Assembly: GCA_002632355.1 (NCBI GenBank)
Contig: NSJJ01000002.1
Location: 186,001-250,000 of the forward strand
From: Sulfuricella denitrificans
Lineage (GTDB): Bacteria > Pseudomonadota > Gammaproteobacteria > Burkholderiales > Sulfuricellaceae
Direction of reading: 5' to 3'
Length of the DNA stretch: 64,000 nucleotides
Below the pieces are notes generated by a model. The model searched no databases. It was not told where the DNA came from and saw nothing but the letters and a program-made list of their open reading frames with translations. The position numbers and the translations under genes were made by a program. Below, piece after piece: positions 1 through 9,863 of the stretch; position 1 is the first letter of the stretch; every line of letters begins with the position of its first letter.

Positions 1-104
1 CCAAACAGGTTGGGGAGAGGCATCCAGGGTCCGAGCGCAAAAGCTTCGGTCCAGCTTGCGAAAAAGAGATAACTGCAGGCAAGGAAACGCACGATCGCCG
101 TCAT
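1..104 (-). CDS. N-terminus of a membrane protein (partial), possibly O-antigen polymerase/ligase
   Basis: Only the first 34 codons lie in the window. The ATG at 104 overlaps the stop of the upstream glycosyltransferase as ATGA, the same coupling seen through this operon, which supports a real start. The visible N-terminus (MTAIVRFLACSYLFFASWTE) is hydrophobic, as in a first membrane helix. Its position after two glycosyltransferases and a flippase would suit a Wzy polymerase, a ligase or another membrane protein of the polysaccharide locus, but this is inference from context. Confidence 0.5.
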   Translation of the reverse strand, partial: MTAIVRFLACSYLFFASWTEAFALGPWMPLPNLF

Positions 105-973
105 GGCTGACGCTTCTCCCTGCGCGACATACGCCTGCAAACTGCCCGGCCCAGAATCGAACCCATGTACACAGGATATTGAAAAGCGTACAGCAATGCA
201 TGGATTCGCCCATGGTAACGGGCAAAGAAGCGGGTCATGGCAGCAAAGCTCAGCCAGGAACGCCGCAGCCTCAGGCCCACACTGCCCTTGCTGCTACCGC
301 CATCGAAATGCGTCACGACACAATGAGGAATATAACAAATGCGATAGCCATGCGCCGTCACCCTCATGCAAAGATCGATATCCTCCGCATACATGAAATA
401 GTGTTCCGGCCAGCCGCCGACACTCCGCAACACATCGGCCCGGATCATGACCGCGGCCCCGCTCACGCACTCGACCTCTTGCTGGAGAGAATAATCCTGC
501 AGCACCCCTGTCTGTCCGGTGCCCCATCCGCAAAAATCGATATTCCTGAAAAATTCGCTTTGCGGCGTGGGCATGCGCCGTGCCGAAGAGGTCTGGGTTG
601 CCCCGCCCGGCAAGACCAGCCTGGGCCCGGCCATATGCACCCCTGCGGCCTCCATGGCATCCGCGAGATCATTGATGGTCACAGCGGAAGCAAGCGCATC
701 GCTGTTGAGAAAGAACAAATAATGCCCCCTGGCTTCCCTGGCCCCCTGATTGCACGCCCGGGCAAAGCCGGTATTGTCCGGGTTGGCCACGAGCCTTGCC
801 TGGGGAAAGTCCGCCCGGCACATCTCGACGCTGCCATCGCCGGAGCCGTTGTCAACCACGATAAGGTCGAATTCGTCCGGGCCGATCATGGCAAGGCACT
901 GGCGCAGCAGCGACGCAGTGTTCCAGTTGACGATAATGATGCTGATGCGGGGAGGCTCCATGAAATCACTCAT
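101..973 (-). CDS. Glycosyltransferase family 2 (rhamnosyl/WcaA type)
   Basis: A 290-residue GT-A glycosyltransferase predicted to add one sugar to a lipid-linked polysaccharide repeat on the cytoplasmic face. It starts MSDFMEPPRISIIIVNWN and carries the nucleotide-sugar motif VVDNGSGDGS, a FLNSDA metal-binding segment and YAEDIDLCMR, the ED acceptor-side motif. The ATG at 973 overlaps the previous stop by 4 bp. An open frame extends 54 codons further upstream but lies inside the neighbouring gene, so it was not used. Donor and acceptor cannot be read from the sequence. Confidence 0.88.
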   Translation of the reverse strand: MSDFMEPPRISIIIVNWNTASLLRQCLAMIGPDEFDLIVVDNGSGDGSVEMCRADFPQARLVANPDNTGFARACNQGAREARGHYLFFLNSDALASAVTINDLADAMEAAGVHMAGPRLVLPGGATQTSSARRMPTPQSEFFRNIDFCGWGTGQTGVLQDYSLQQEVECVSGAAVMIRADVLRSVGGWPEHYFMYAEDIDLCMRVTAHGYRICYIPHCVVTHFDGGSSKGSVGLRLRRSWLSFAAMTRFFARYHGRIHALLYAFQYPVYMGSILGRAVCRRMSRREKRQP

Positions 974-2046
974 GCCGCAAAATACTCCAGCATGCGCTGA
1001 GCCACCTTGTCCCATGCGAGCTGCTGCACATCGCACAGGGCCTGGCGTTTCTTCTTGCGGACCAGTTCTGGGTTGGTCATCATTTCGCCTATCGCGGCGG
1101 CCAGCGCCCCGGCATTTCTTTCCGGCACCAGCCATGAGTTTTCTTCCGTGGCGGGAAAATAACCCGTATTCACCACGGCCACCGAGCAGGCCATGGCCTC
1201 GATCACCGGGTAATGCGGCGCACCGCGCTGGCCGATCCCCGGCGCCGCGAGCATATCCAGGCCGCGATAGAAGCGGGCCAGTTCGGCGTCATTGAGAGGC
1301 ACTTCAATCCTTACCGCGGGATGGGCGTGATATTTCTCCGGCAAGGCACCGAATGCGGCAATGCGCAACTCGACCGCCCGGCCTTGCGCCAGCAGCAACT
1401 CAAAAGCCTCCAGAACATACCGGGTGCCCTTTTCCTCTTCGTCCCGCCCGATACAGCCGAGCCTGAACACCTCGCCTTCCAGGGGTTCTGGCTCGGGATA
1501 GAAAACCTCCATATCCACCCCCGGCGGCACGAACTTGTCCGCAACCAGCTTCTGGTAATCGAAATAGGCCGGCGCGTTGACGATCCGTTTCAGGGGCAGC
1601 CGGTAACTCCATTCCGCCGTCAGTTTCGCCATCTTCCCCCTGAGGCCGGGATTGTTCTGGCAGTATTCCGGCTCATAGGCCTGCACGTAATAGAACTTTT
1701 TCGCCCGGCTGCGGCAAAAGGCGACGGGCCATGCCGTGCGGTTGTGATTGGCCAGCAGGATATCGCAGTCCGCCGCATGGCGATTCAAACCCCGCAGCAG
1801 TCCCTGCAGGTTCACGACGCTTGCCCAGCCGCCGTGCCTTTTTCCTTCCTCGTTGCTGGCCACCCTGCGTCCCCGATCATCAAGCCAGACGATCCCGGCC
1901 AGCGTAGGGTAATACGGGACGGCACTTCCGTAATGCGCGCAAAAAATCACCTCATGGCCCATGCGCGTCCAGCTCGAAGCCAGCTGGGACAGCACACGCG
2001 CGCCGCCGGCCCGGGTAAAGTTGAGAACGGGAAGGACGATTTTCAT
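970..2046 (-). CDS. Glycosyltransferase family 4 (GT-B fold)
   Basis: A 358-residue retaining GT-B glycosyltransferase. The N-terminal half has the glycine-rich acceptor loop NFTRAGGARVLSQLA. The C-terminal half has RLGCIGRDEEEKGTRYVLEAF and the donor-binding PVIEAMACSVAVVNTG with its conserved glutamate. It overlaps both neighbours by 4 bp (ATGA), so it is probably translated coupled to the flippase and the GT2 gene. Expected role is assembly of the polysaccharide repeat unit; the sugar transferred is unknown. Confidence 0.87.
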   Translation of the reverse strand: MKIVLPVLNFTRAGGARVLSQLASSWTRMGHEVIFCAHYGSAVPYYPTLAGIVWLDDRGRRVASNEEGKRHGGWASVVNLQGLLRGLNRHAADCDILLANHNRTAWPVAFCRSRAKKFYYVQAYEPEYCQNNPGLRGKMAKLTAEWSYRLPLKRIVNAPAYFDYQKLVADKFVPPGVDMEVFYPEPEPLEGEVFRLGCIGRDEEEKGTRYVLEAFELLLAQGRAVELRIAAFGALPEKYHAHPAVRIEVPLNDAELARFYRGLDMLAAPGIGQRGAPHYPVIEAMACSVAVVNTGYFPATEENSWLVPERNAGALAAAIGEMMTNPELVRKKKRQALCDVQQLAWDKVAQRMLEYFAA

Positions 2047-3287
2047 GCGTCGCTCCGGGTTGCCTGGCGATAGACCCAGCCCATCCCCGCCCAGTAAAAA
2101 AGATAGCTCAGGGCAAAGGCATAGCTTGCGCCAACGGTTCCGAAGCGCGCCGTGAGCAGCAGGGAGAGGATCACGAAACAGGCCGCAAACAGTACCTCGC
2201 TGGCAATAAAGCTCACGGTCATCGCCTTGGCCAGCATGAGATGGGCGATCATCCAGGAGCCGACCTTGAGCACATCGCCTGCCAGCTGAAAGGCAAACAG
2301 CTCGGTCATGGGCAGAAAGGCATCACTGAACAGAAACCGGGTAAGCGGCTCCCGCAACAGGTAAATGCAGGCGGCAGACAGGGCGGCAATTGGCAGCAGC
2401 ACGCTGTAGCCATGCAGGATTTCCCGCTTCAGCAGCGCAGGCTCGCGGATTTCTGAAAGCCGGGGAAGATAATAAACGCCAAATGATGCCGTCACCAGCA
2501 ACAGGTAGGCCTCCGATATTTTCCATACCCCCTGCCAGTAACCGGCCGCCTCCCAGGAAATCGTCTCGCCCAGGTGGTTACGCACGATCATGAGCGCAAG
2601 CGGCAAGGAAATTGCCGAAACCACTGCCATGGCGGAATATCTGGCGAGCAGGAACAGGCTTTTGCGCTCGAAAAGCGGATGAATACCGCGCAAGGCAGAC
2701 CAGCCGCCAAACCTCAGGGACAACAGAAAGGCAGACAACTGGGCCAGGGCCAGGGCCAGCAAGGCGCCTTGCAGCCCGGCGTAGATCGTCATGCTTGCGG
2801 TCAGGAGCAGGCTTGCGAAGCTGGCGGCGACATTCAGCATCACGACATTCCTGACTTTCCTGTGTCCGGCCAGGATAGCCAGCAGCAAGCCGTTCAATGC
2901 CGCTGGCGCCAGCACCGCTGCGAAAGCCGCCAGAATCCCGCTGTAAGCGGGACTGCCGAACAGCCACAGGGATAGTTCCTGGCGCCATAGCAGCAGAACG
3001 CAGGACAGGACGAACGAGCAAGACAGCGCGAGGGCAAGCGCAGTTCCGAGAATCGGCGAACCTGGCTGACCCGGGGCGCGCTGTTCCGCCACGTACTTCG
3101 TCACTCCCACAGAGACTCCGCCTCCGGCAAGGGCGGTGGCGATACTGGAAAAATTCGCGAAATGGCCGATCTGCGCCAGCCCGCCAGGCCCGACATATAG
3201 CGCAATGATCTTGGTGGCGATGAAGCCGAAGACCGCCCTGATTGCGGCAGCCATCCCGGTCTGCAAGGAAACCCGGAGCAGGTTCAT
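2043..3287 (-). CDS. Wzx-type polysaccharide flippase (MATE/MOP superfamily)
   Basis: A 414-residue polytopic membrane protein starting MNLLRVSLQTGMAAAIRAVF, which resembles the start of WzxE-type translocases. Near the N-terminus it has YVGPGGLAQIGHFANF and a GGVSVGVTKYVAE segment typical of the family, followed by about 12 hydrophobic helices. It should flip undecaprenyl-pyrophosphate-linked repeat units across the inner membrane. The start at 3287 was preferred over an in-frame ATG at 3338 because the latter overlaps the aminotransferase and adds non-family residues. The gene overlaps the GT4 start by 4 bp. Confidence 0.85.
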   Translation of the reverse strand: MNLLRVSLQTGMAAAIRAVFGFIATKIIALYVGPGGLAQIGHFANFSSIATALAGGGVSVGVTKYVAEQRAPGQPGSPILGTALALALSCSFVLSCVLLLWRQELSLWLFGSPAYSGILAAFAAVLAPAALNGLLLAILAGHRKVRNVVMLNVAASFASLLLTASMTIYAGLQGALLALALAQLSAFLLSLRFGGWSALRGIHPLFERKSLFLLARYSAMAVVSAISLPLALMIVRNHLGETISWEAAGYWQGVWKISEAYLLLVTASFGVYYLPRLSEIREPALLKREILHGYSVLLPIAALSAACIYLLREPLTRFLFSDAFLPMTELFAFQLAGDVLKVGSWMIAHLMLAKAMTVSFIASEVLFAACFVILSLLLTARFGTVGASYAFALSYLFYWAGMGWVYRQATRSDA

Positions 3288-3312
3288 GGCGTCGCAGAGA
3301 CGAACAGGGCCG

Positions 3313-4418
3313 TTATGTGCATGTCCGCAACCCTTCACGCACGACAGCCGCCACCCGGCGAACCTCCTGCTCGCCCAGATGCGGGCCGATGGGCAGGCTC
3401 AGCACCTCGTCCGCAAGCTGCTCGGCGATGGGGAAGGCGCCCTTCGGCCATTCAGGACGGGCATAGGCGGCCTGCAAATGAGGCGGCACGGGGTAATGCA
3501 CGGACCAGCCCACGCCGCTGCGCTCCAGCGTTTCGATCAAATGCTCACGCTGTGCTGCGCGCACCACAAACAGATGCCATGCCGGTGACATGCCTGCCGC
3601 TGTGCGAGGCAATGCCAGAGGCGTCTCCTGGAATTCCCGCAGATAGACATCAGCCACGCTCTGGCGCCGCTGATTCCAGCTATCGAGCGATTTGAGCCTG
3701 ACCCTGAGCAAGGCAGCCTGCAATTCGTCGAGACGCGAATTCACGCCCAGTTCCTCGCTCCGGTATTTGACCCGCGTGCCGTAATTGCGCAGCATCCTGA
3801 TGCGGGCCGCGAGCTCAGGGTTGTCGGTGGTGACCGCCCCGCCATCCCCCATTGCGCCCAGATTCTTGGTCGGGTAAAAACTGAAACCCGCCGCATCGCC
3901 CAGGCTGCCGGCGCGGCGCCCCTGGTAGCGCGCGCCATGAGCCTGTGCCGCGTCCTCGATCACTTTCAGGCCGTGCCGGCTGGCCACGCTGCAAATCGCG
4001 TCCATTTCTGCCGGCAAGCCATACAGATGCAGCGCCAGAATGGCGCGGGTGCGTGGCGTCAACGCCGCCTCCAGGCGCGCCGGGTCCAGGTTGTGAGTCT
4101 CCGGGTCGGGTTCGACCGGGACAGGCGTTGCGCCCGACATGCTGACTGCAAGCCAGGTTGCAAGATAGGCGTTGGCAGGCACGATGACTTCGTCTCCGGG
4201 GCCGATGTCCATGGCGCGCAGGATCAGGTGCAGCGCATCCAGACCACAGCCGACCCCGACGCAGTGACGAACGCCACAATAAGCGGCGAATTCCGCCTCG
4301 AACGCTTCCACCTCCGGACCCAGGATATACCAGCCGGATGCCGCGACCCTGGCATAGGCGGCGTCGATATCCGTTTTCAGTTCGCGGTAAGCCGCGCCCA
4401 GGTCCAGAAAGGGAACGG

Positions 4419-4422
<4 letters not shown>
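3313..4422 (-). CDS. DegT/DnrJ/EryC1 aminotransferase, dTDP-3-keto-6-deoxyhexose C3 transaminase (FdtB/QdtB type)
   Basis: A PLP-dependent sugar aminotransferase of 369 residues, the usual family length. The Schiff-base lysine is K186 in [16 protein letters not shown], and D157 in [11 protein letters not shown] contacts the PLP nitrogen. It should convert the 3-keto sugar made by the neighbouring ketoisomerase into a dTDP-3-amino-3,6-dideoxyhexose. It overlaps the ketoisomerase stop by 4 bp. Assignment to the C3-amino pathway rests on the adjacent FdtA/QdtA-type isomerase and hexapeptide acyltransferase. The rmlA and rmlB steps that supply the substrate are not in the window. Confidence 0.88.
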
Positions 4423-4818
<396 letters not shown>

Positions 4819-4829
<11 letters not shown>

Positions 4830-5313
4830 CTTGCGCGAGCACCCTCACCGGACGTGCGGGATTACCCACGACCACGGTATCGGGCGGCACGTCCACGGTC
4901 ACGACCGCCCCTGCGCCAACCATGGCGCGCTCGCCGATGACCACCCCGGGCAGTATGGTGGCGTTGGCACCAATGCTGGCGCCCCGCCCCACCCGTGTTT
5001 GCAGGAATGCTTCCGGCCACTGCTTGCTGCGCGGAAAACGGTCGTTGGTGAAGGTCGCGTTGGGTCCGACGAAGACATCGTCCTCCAGGCGCAGGCCATC
5101 CCATAGCTGGACACCTGACTTGATCGTCACACGATCGCCCACGATGACATCATTTTCGATAAAAACATGATCGCAGATATTGCACTCCCCCCCTATCCTC
5201 GCGCCAGGCAGGATATGCACAAATGCCCAGACACGGGTAAGCGCGCCGACCACTGCGCCTTCTTCGACCAACGCATGGGAATGGATGAAAGCATCGGCGG
5301 ATACGCTGCTCAT
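4819..5313 (-). CDS. Left-handed beta-helix sugar N-acetyltransferase (FdtC/QdtC type)
   Basis: A 164-residue hexapeptide-repeat acyltransferase. Its body is a run of imperfect [LIV]-G-x4 repeats from [20 protein letters not shown] to [20 protein letters not shown], interrupted by the loop [14 protein letters not shown] that lies by the active site in this subfamily. It ends in the [10 protein letters not shown] cap. It probably acetylates the 3-amino group to give dTDP-3-acetamido-3,6-dideoxyhexose. The ATG overlaps the Wzz-like stop by 4 bp. Confidence 0.85.
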
Positions 5314-6512
5314 CCGGTCACCTGTTTGCGTAACTGCCGCAGGCGTTCTGCCTGATAAGGGTTCTGTCCCGAGCGCTCAAGCGCCTCGCGCAACAGGGCG
5401 ACAAGAACGGAAAGCATGGCGGCGAGCAGGGCCGAGAGCACGATGATCAGCAAGCGCCTGGGGGCGGATTTCCTTTCCGGAATTTCCGCCTTGTCCAGTT
5501 GCTGGATCTGGGCATGGTCTTTTGCCTCATCGATCTTCGCTGACTCAAACTGCTTTGCCATCAGTTCAAACACGACTTCCTGGTATTTGACCTCGCGCAA
5601 GCGGCGCAAATACTCCAGGCCAGCGGAAGGGAAATTGCCGGTGGGCACCATAACGCCGCCATCGGCGGTATCCGCTTTTTCCGCTTTTGCCAGTTGCGCC
5701 TTCAAACTCGCCAACTCATTGCGCGCAATAAGCAGGTCTGGATTGCGCCCCGTGGCAAAGGTCTGGATAGCGCTGATTTCCACTTCCTTGGCAGTCAATT
5801 GCGCCCTCAGTTTGGCGATACCGCTGATGAGGGTTTCTGCCTGCGCTTGCGGCTGCATCAGGCCAGTCGTTTCCTGGGTCTTTTTCAGGGCCAGCTCCGC
5901 CTTGCCCAATTCGTCCCTCACCTGTTTGAGCTGGTTCTCGAAAAACAGGCGCCGGTGCGATGCTTCCGTCACCGCCAGCGACTGAGTCAGGGCCTGCAGC
6001 TCCTCCACGTAGGCGTTGGCCAGCGCGGCGGCGCGCGCGGGATCCCTGTCGTCGACCTCGATGCTGATAATGCCATCCTTGCCGGAAGTCACTCGTGTGG
6101 CATCATCCAGGCATCGACGCGTCTCGGATATGAGTTTTTCGCCGTAGACCTGGCCGAGCTTGAAGCGCTCGATAAGCTTGTCGGCGACACTTCTGCTTTT
6201 CAGCATGCCGATATACAGCTCGCTATTCTTCTTGCCTCCCAGAGAGGCGCCCGCAAGGCCAGCCAGCATCCCGAGCTGACCGCTCAGCTGGCTGATCGCA
6301 GCCGTCTGGGATTGCTGCGGCGGCAGTATGGTGGCATTGCCGGTATAGGTTTTCGGCAGCAGGAATACAATCACGGTCGCCAGCAGGGTCACGCCCAGCG
6401 TCACGGAAACAATCATTTTCCTGTATTTAGCCAGTACCAGCAGCAGATCAAGCAACCCCAATTCTGCCTCCTGCGTGGACGCACTTGCCAAATTCTGTCC
6501 TGAATCCATCAT
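5310..6512 (-). CDS. Wzz/GumC-type polysaccharide chain-length determinant
   Basis: A 400-residue polysaccharide co-polymerase. A first membrane helix lies at about residues 33-55 and a second near 356-378. Between them is a periplasmic domain with a long coiled-coil stretch at about 185-300. The N-terminus has the [14 protein letters not shown] signature of the family. There is no C-terminal tyrosine kinase domain, so any partner kinase must be encoded elsewhere. It sits directly after the SLBB exporter gene (6-bp gap) and overlaps the acyltransferase start. A second ATG three bases in is an alternative start. Confidence 0.86.
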   Translation of the reverse strand: MMDSGQNLASASTQEAELGLLDLLLVLAKYRKMIVSVTLGVTLLATVIVFLLPKTYTGNATILPPQQSQTAAISQLSGQLGMLAGLAGASLGGKKNSELYIGMLKSRSVADKLIERFKLGQVYGEKLISETRRCLDDATRVTSGKDGIISIEVDDRDPARAAALANAYVEELQALTQSLAVTEASHRRLFFENQLKQVRDELGKAELALKKTQETTGLMQPQAQAETLISGIAKLRAQLTAKEVEISAIQTFATGRNPDLLIARNELASLKAQLAKAEKADTADGGVMVPTGNFPSAGLEYLRRLREVKYQEVVFELMAKQFESAKIDEAKDHAQIQQLDKAEIPERKSAPRRLLIIVLSALLAAMLSVLVALLREALERSGQNPYQAERLRQLRKQVTG

Positions 6513-6518
6513 CTGGCG

Positions 6519-8909
6519 TCATTGCCTCAGTATCTTGAGGGCCGAAACGCCTAGCCCGAACTGATAAAAGATCTGCGACCAGTCCTTGAGTTCCTTGATC
6601 CAGCTCACCTTGTCGGTTTTTTCCGGGACCACCACGGTATCCCCCGGCATCAGCCGTTCCCGCTCGAATCCGCTTATCAGCCAGCCCGATTGCCGTTTGC
6701 TCAGAACCGAGCCATCGGCTCGAATGACATACATGCTGGCGCCGTCAGCATCCTTGGTGGTGCCACCGGATTGCTCCAAATAATCGCTGACGTCCTTGCC
6801 CTGCTTGAAAATAAAGGCGTTTTCGTTGTAGACGGAACCCATGACGCTAACCGTCGAGGGGAGCGAAGGCACGACGAAGCGGTCACCATCTTCCAGCACC
6901 AGATCCGGCAAATCCCTGAGGCTGGCGCTTTCTGGCGGGAATTCCAGCACCACCCTGCCGCTCGCCTTGACCTGGCGCAGCCGGTCCACCAGTGCCCGCT
7001 GGCTGTCCTGTTGGGCTTTCAGGCTGGCGGCGTCCTCGGGGGAAATCGCGCTCTGCGCTTTGCCTGCGGCGGAGCGTTCAAGGTCGCGTTCAAGCTTGCT
7101 GGTGAATTCCTCCAGTCTTTTCTGTTGTGCGATGCGTGTCGATTCACGGGTGAATTCGGCGCCGAACAGATAGGTGTTGGGGGTCAGGCCTCCCGATCTT
7201 GCCACCAGTTGACGCAGCGTTTCGCCCGGCTCGATCTTATATACGCCAGCTCCGGCCACTTCGCCTTCCAGCCGCACATACTGACTCTGCCGGGCGAGCG
7301 GCACCCGGATATCGTCCTTGGAGAAGATGGTCACGACATCCCCAGGCCTGAGCGCCTTGTTCTGATCTGCGTCGTCCTGCAATACGGCCTTGCCAAGATT
7401 GAAAGGAATCAGCGACGTCGTCAGGTCGGCGGGGTTCAATCTTTCGATGACGGCATAATCCCAGTTGACCTCGAAAGCATTGCGCTTCAGATCGGCATAC
7501 AGACGGGCGGCGCCATTTCCTCCGGCGTTTTTGTCCGCTCTCAAATCAGGAAACTGGATCAGCGCATTTTTTGTCCTCCAGTAGCTGCGCATGAGCAAGC
7601 CCTCCCGATAGGGGATGATGTCGCTGACGCGCAAGCCTTCGCGCCACGGGAAGCGCGCAGGCGTTGCCACATTGCCGCGCAGCGTCACGGCATTGTCGAA
7701 ACGCGGCACGATATCGTAAACCCTTACGACATCCCCATCCTGCAGGGAACGCGCCAAGCCGGCCCGGTCGAGGGAAAACTCGGCCACGCTGCGCATGCTC
7801 CGGTCCACGATACGCTCCACCGTCACTTTCTTGCCTTCCGCCATGGTGGAAAGCCCGCCTGCCATTTCGATCAACCCGGCCAGGGTTTCGCTTCCATTCA
7901 GTTCGTAGATCGCCGGGATATTGATGCTGCCGTGAATTGCCGCAAGCTGCCCCACTGGGGGGATGAAAATCACATCGCCCTGCTGCAGGGGCATATCCCT
8001 GCTCTTGTCACCGCGCAGCAGCAGGTCATACAGGTCCAGCTCACTCACCACCCGGTTATTGCGCTTGAGCTGGATGCGCCGCATCGTACCCTTGGACGAG
8101 GGGCCTCCGGCCGCAAACAGCGTGTTCAGCATGGTGCTCAACGGACTGACCGTATAACTGCCGGGATATTTTGCCTGCCCCACCAGCAGCACCTGGATCG
8201 AGCGCATCTGGGAAAGGCTGACATTCAGCTCGAAGTTGTGAAAAACCCGGCCCACTGCGGATTTGATATAACCATTCAGTTCTGCCAGCCTGAGTCCCGC
8301 CACATGCAGGGTGCCCACCTTCGGGATATGGATGTCACCGTTCCTGTCCACTGCCGCACGGTAATCGATATCCACCTGCCCCCAGGCCCGGATCAACAGT
8401 TCATCACCAGCACCCACGGTATAGTCGCTGGTCACTGGAACCTGATCGGCAGGCGCGAATGTGGAAGGTGCGCCAAAAAACAATTCCGCGCCGTAAAGGG
8501 GAAGGTCCTGACCGCCGTTCAGCAGCAGGAATTCCTGAAACTGGTTGTACTCCACGGTTTCGGATGCTTTTTTTGCTGCTTGCCGGCGGCTCGCAGCATC
8601 GCCTGAATCGGCGCGTTCACTCTGGGCCGGCGCAGATGGCGAGATTTGTTCACCACCAGACGTTATTCTGGCGGGAAGAGCGCCATTTGTGCCTGTCTGC
8701 GACTGGGGATTTGATTGAATCGAAGGGATCTGCACCCTGGTCGGTTTGGGCGAAGCCAGCTCGGTATTGCCGGCCATCGCGCCGGATGAAATACTTGCTG
8801 TTTCGTGACTGGCCGATAGTCCGGTAGCGGGATAAACGGATTCTGCAAAAGCCGCTGGCAGATAAAAAAACGCCGCCATCAGCCATGCCCTGCGAAAGAA
8901 AAGCCGCAC
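6519..8909 (-). CDS. SLBB-domain polysaccharide export protein (Wza-like)
   Basis: About 796 residues. A polysaccharide export domain (YTVGAGDELLIRAWGQVDIDYRAAV) is followed by several SLBB repeats (for example VLLVGQAKYPGSYTVSPLST and LRGNVATPARFPWREGL) and a C-terminal hydrophobic end. I place the start at the GTG at 8909: it yields a clean signal peptide (VRLFFRRAWLMAAFFYLPAA), and AAGGGA lies about 12 nt upstream on the minus strand. An ATG at 9008 adds 33 residues ahead of that signal. No lipobox is visible, unlike Wza. It is the first gene of the polysaccharide operon as seen here and should form the outer-membrane/periplasmic export channel. Confidence 0.85.
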   Translation of the reverse strand: MRLFFRRAWLMAAFFYLPAAFAESVYPATGLSASHETASISSGAMAGNTELASPKPTRVQIPSIQSNPQSQTGTNGALPARITSGGEQISPSAPAQSERADSGDAASRRQAAKKASETVEYNQFQEFLLLNGGQDLPLYGAELFFGAPSTFAPADQVPVTSDYTVGAGDELLIRAWGQVDIDYRAAVDRNGDIHIPKVGTLHVAGLRLAELNGYIKSAVGRVFHNFELNVSLSQMRSIQVLLVGQAKYPGSYTVSPLSTMLNTLFAAGGPSSKGTMRRIQLKRNNRVVSELDLYDLLLRGDKSRDMPLQQGDVIFIPPVGQLAAIHGSINIPAIYELNGSETLAGLIEMAGGLSTMAEGKKVTVERIVDRSMRSVAEFSLDRAGLARSLQDGDVVRVYDIVPRFDNAVTLRGNVATPARFPWREGLRVSDIIPYREGLLMRSYWRTKNALIQFPDLRADKNAGGNGAARLYADLKRNAFEVNWDYAVIERLNPADLTTSLIPFNLGKAVLQDDADQNKALRPGDVVTIFSKDDIRVPLARQSQYVRLEGEVAGAGVYKIEPGETLRQLVARSGGLTPNTYLFGAEFTRESTRIAQQKRLEEFTSKLERDLERSAAGKAQSAISPEDAASLKAQQDSQRALVDRLRQVKASGRVVLEFPPESASLRDLPDLVLEDGDRFVVPSLPSTVSVMGSVYNENAFIFKQGKDVSDYLEQSGGTTKDADGASMYVIRADGSVLSKRQSGWLISGFERERLMPGDTVVVPEKTDKVSWIKELKDWSQIFYQFGLGVSALKILRQ

Positions 8910-9074
8910 GATGATTTTCGTCCCTTGAGAATACCTCGCCGGATTGTAACATCCAAACTGCGGGGCCGTGTAAACGCCACTCCACCGGGTTTGACACGAT
9001 CGGCTCACCCAGATGCAAAAGCACTGCGACTGCAGAAAATCTGTTCAGTCAGGAGGCCTGAATATATTTAGAAT

Positions 9075-9548
9075 TCACTCATCCATGTCCCAAACCAGAT
9101 TCAGCAGTTCAATGTCATGAAGACGATCTCGTACGGGGCAATGTGGGCAGCCTTGCGAACTGGGGATGTTGCTGCAACCGGCGCATTGGCTGACAGTCTG
9201 TTTAGCGGCACGGATTTCTTCCGCCAGCTTTCTTAGTTCACCTATCCGTGAATCAATATCCCGAAGTATTTCATCCATCCGCGCAGAAACGCCTCTTTGA
9301 CTGTCATCCCCAGTAAGACTATTTTCACGCAATTTTGCCAATGCTTTTACGGCATCGATGGAATAGCCCCCTTTGAGCAGATGCAAAATAGCACGCAAGC
9401 GGTCGACATGCTTCATCGAATAGAGACGGGTCCCCCCTCCTGTCCGCACCGGGGTTAACAGTCCTTCCTCCTCGTAGTAACGCAAGGTTCGGACAGATGT
9501 GGACAGCATCTCGGCCACGTCTCCGATTTTGTGCAGCATCTCACCCAT
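9075..9548 (-). CDS. MerR-family regulator with a four-cysteine C-terminus
   Basis: A 157-residue MerR protein. The winged helix is at residues 5-75 (KIGDVAEMLSTSVRTLRYYE), followed by a dimerisation helix at about 88-120. The C-terminus has C122, C125, C134 and C137 in a CX2CX8CX2C pattern. This differs from SoxR (CX2CXCX5C) and from the metal sites of MerR, CueR and ZntR. A zinc ribbon or an Fe-S/redox site is possible; the ligand is unknown. It lies 5 bp after the HMA-like gene and shares its promoter, so it probably autoregulates. Confidence 0.82.
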   Translation of the reverse strand: MGEMLHKIGDVAEMLSTSVRTLRYYEEEGLLTPVRTGGGTRLYSMKHVDRLRAILHLLKGGYSIDAVKALAKLRENSLTGDDSQRGVSARMDEILRDIDSRIGELRKLAEEIRAAKQTVSQCAGCSNIPSSQGCPHCPVRDRLHDIELLNLVWDMDE

Positions 9549-9553
9549 TTTGG

Positions 9554-9775
9554 CTATAGACCAACGACTTGTGCCTGATAGCCCTTGTCCTTCACTGCTT
9601 TCAGCAGGACATGCGTACTGGTGCTATCTGCGTTGTATGAGATGACGAGCAGATGGGGTTTGTTGAAGCGAGGAGCGATGACGCCCTCAATTGCCCTAAG
9701 CTCTTCTTCAATGGACTGTTGCTGCTGCGCATTTAGTATTTCATCGAAATGAATCATGATGTCGGGGGTTTGCAT
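9554..9775 (-). CDS. HMA-like ferredoxin-fold mini-protein without the CxxC motif
   Basis: A 73-residue protein with the beta-alpha-beta-beta-alpha-beta spacing of heavy-metal-associated domains: MIHFDEILN, a helix, VIAPRFN, LLVISYNADS, a helix, then DKGYQAQVVGL. The metal-binding CxxC is absent and the protein contains no cysteine. The start is supported by a GGAGGC ribosome-binding site. It is the first gene of a two-gene operon with the MerR regulator. A role as a metal-independent sensor or partner of MerR is speculation; the fold assignment is by pattern only. Confidence 0.65.
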   Translation of the reverse strand: MQTPDIMIHFDEILNAQQQQSIEEELRAIEGVIAPRFNKPHLLVISYNADSTSTHVLLKAVKDKGYQAQVVGL

Positions 9776-9786
9776 GTTGCCTCCAT

Positions 9787-9838
9787 ATCTAACGTTAAAG
9801 TGAGATTTAAATATATAACGTCAACGTTAGATTGTCAA
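9787..9838 (-). promoter_or_regulatory. Promoter and MerR-type operator of the HMA-like/merR operon
   Basis: On the minus strand, TTGACA (9838-9833), a 17-bp spacer and TATATT (9815-9810) form a strong sigma-70 promoter. A 12-bp palindrome AACGT-TG-ACGTT (9828-9817) lies in the spacer, where MerR regulators bind. A perfect 10-bp inverted repeat ATCTAACGTT / AACGTTAGAT spans 9787-9796 and 9823-9832. A 17-bp spacer is shorter than the usual 19-20 bp of MerR-activated promoters. Confidence 0.7.
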
Positions 9839-9863
9839 AACACCGTATGATTCAAGCCTTGCT

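Noticed and set aside
6690-8606. A 638-codon open frame on the plus strand
   Set aside because: It is antisense to the SLBB export gene and its composition (His, Gln, Arg rich) is that of a high-GC shadow frame; the opposite strand has clear family motifs.
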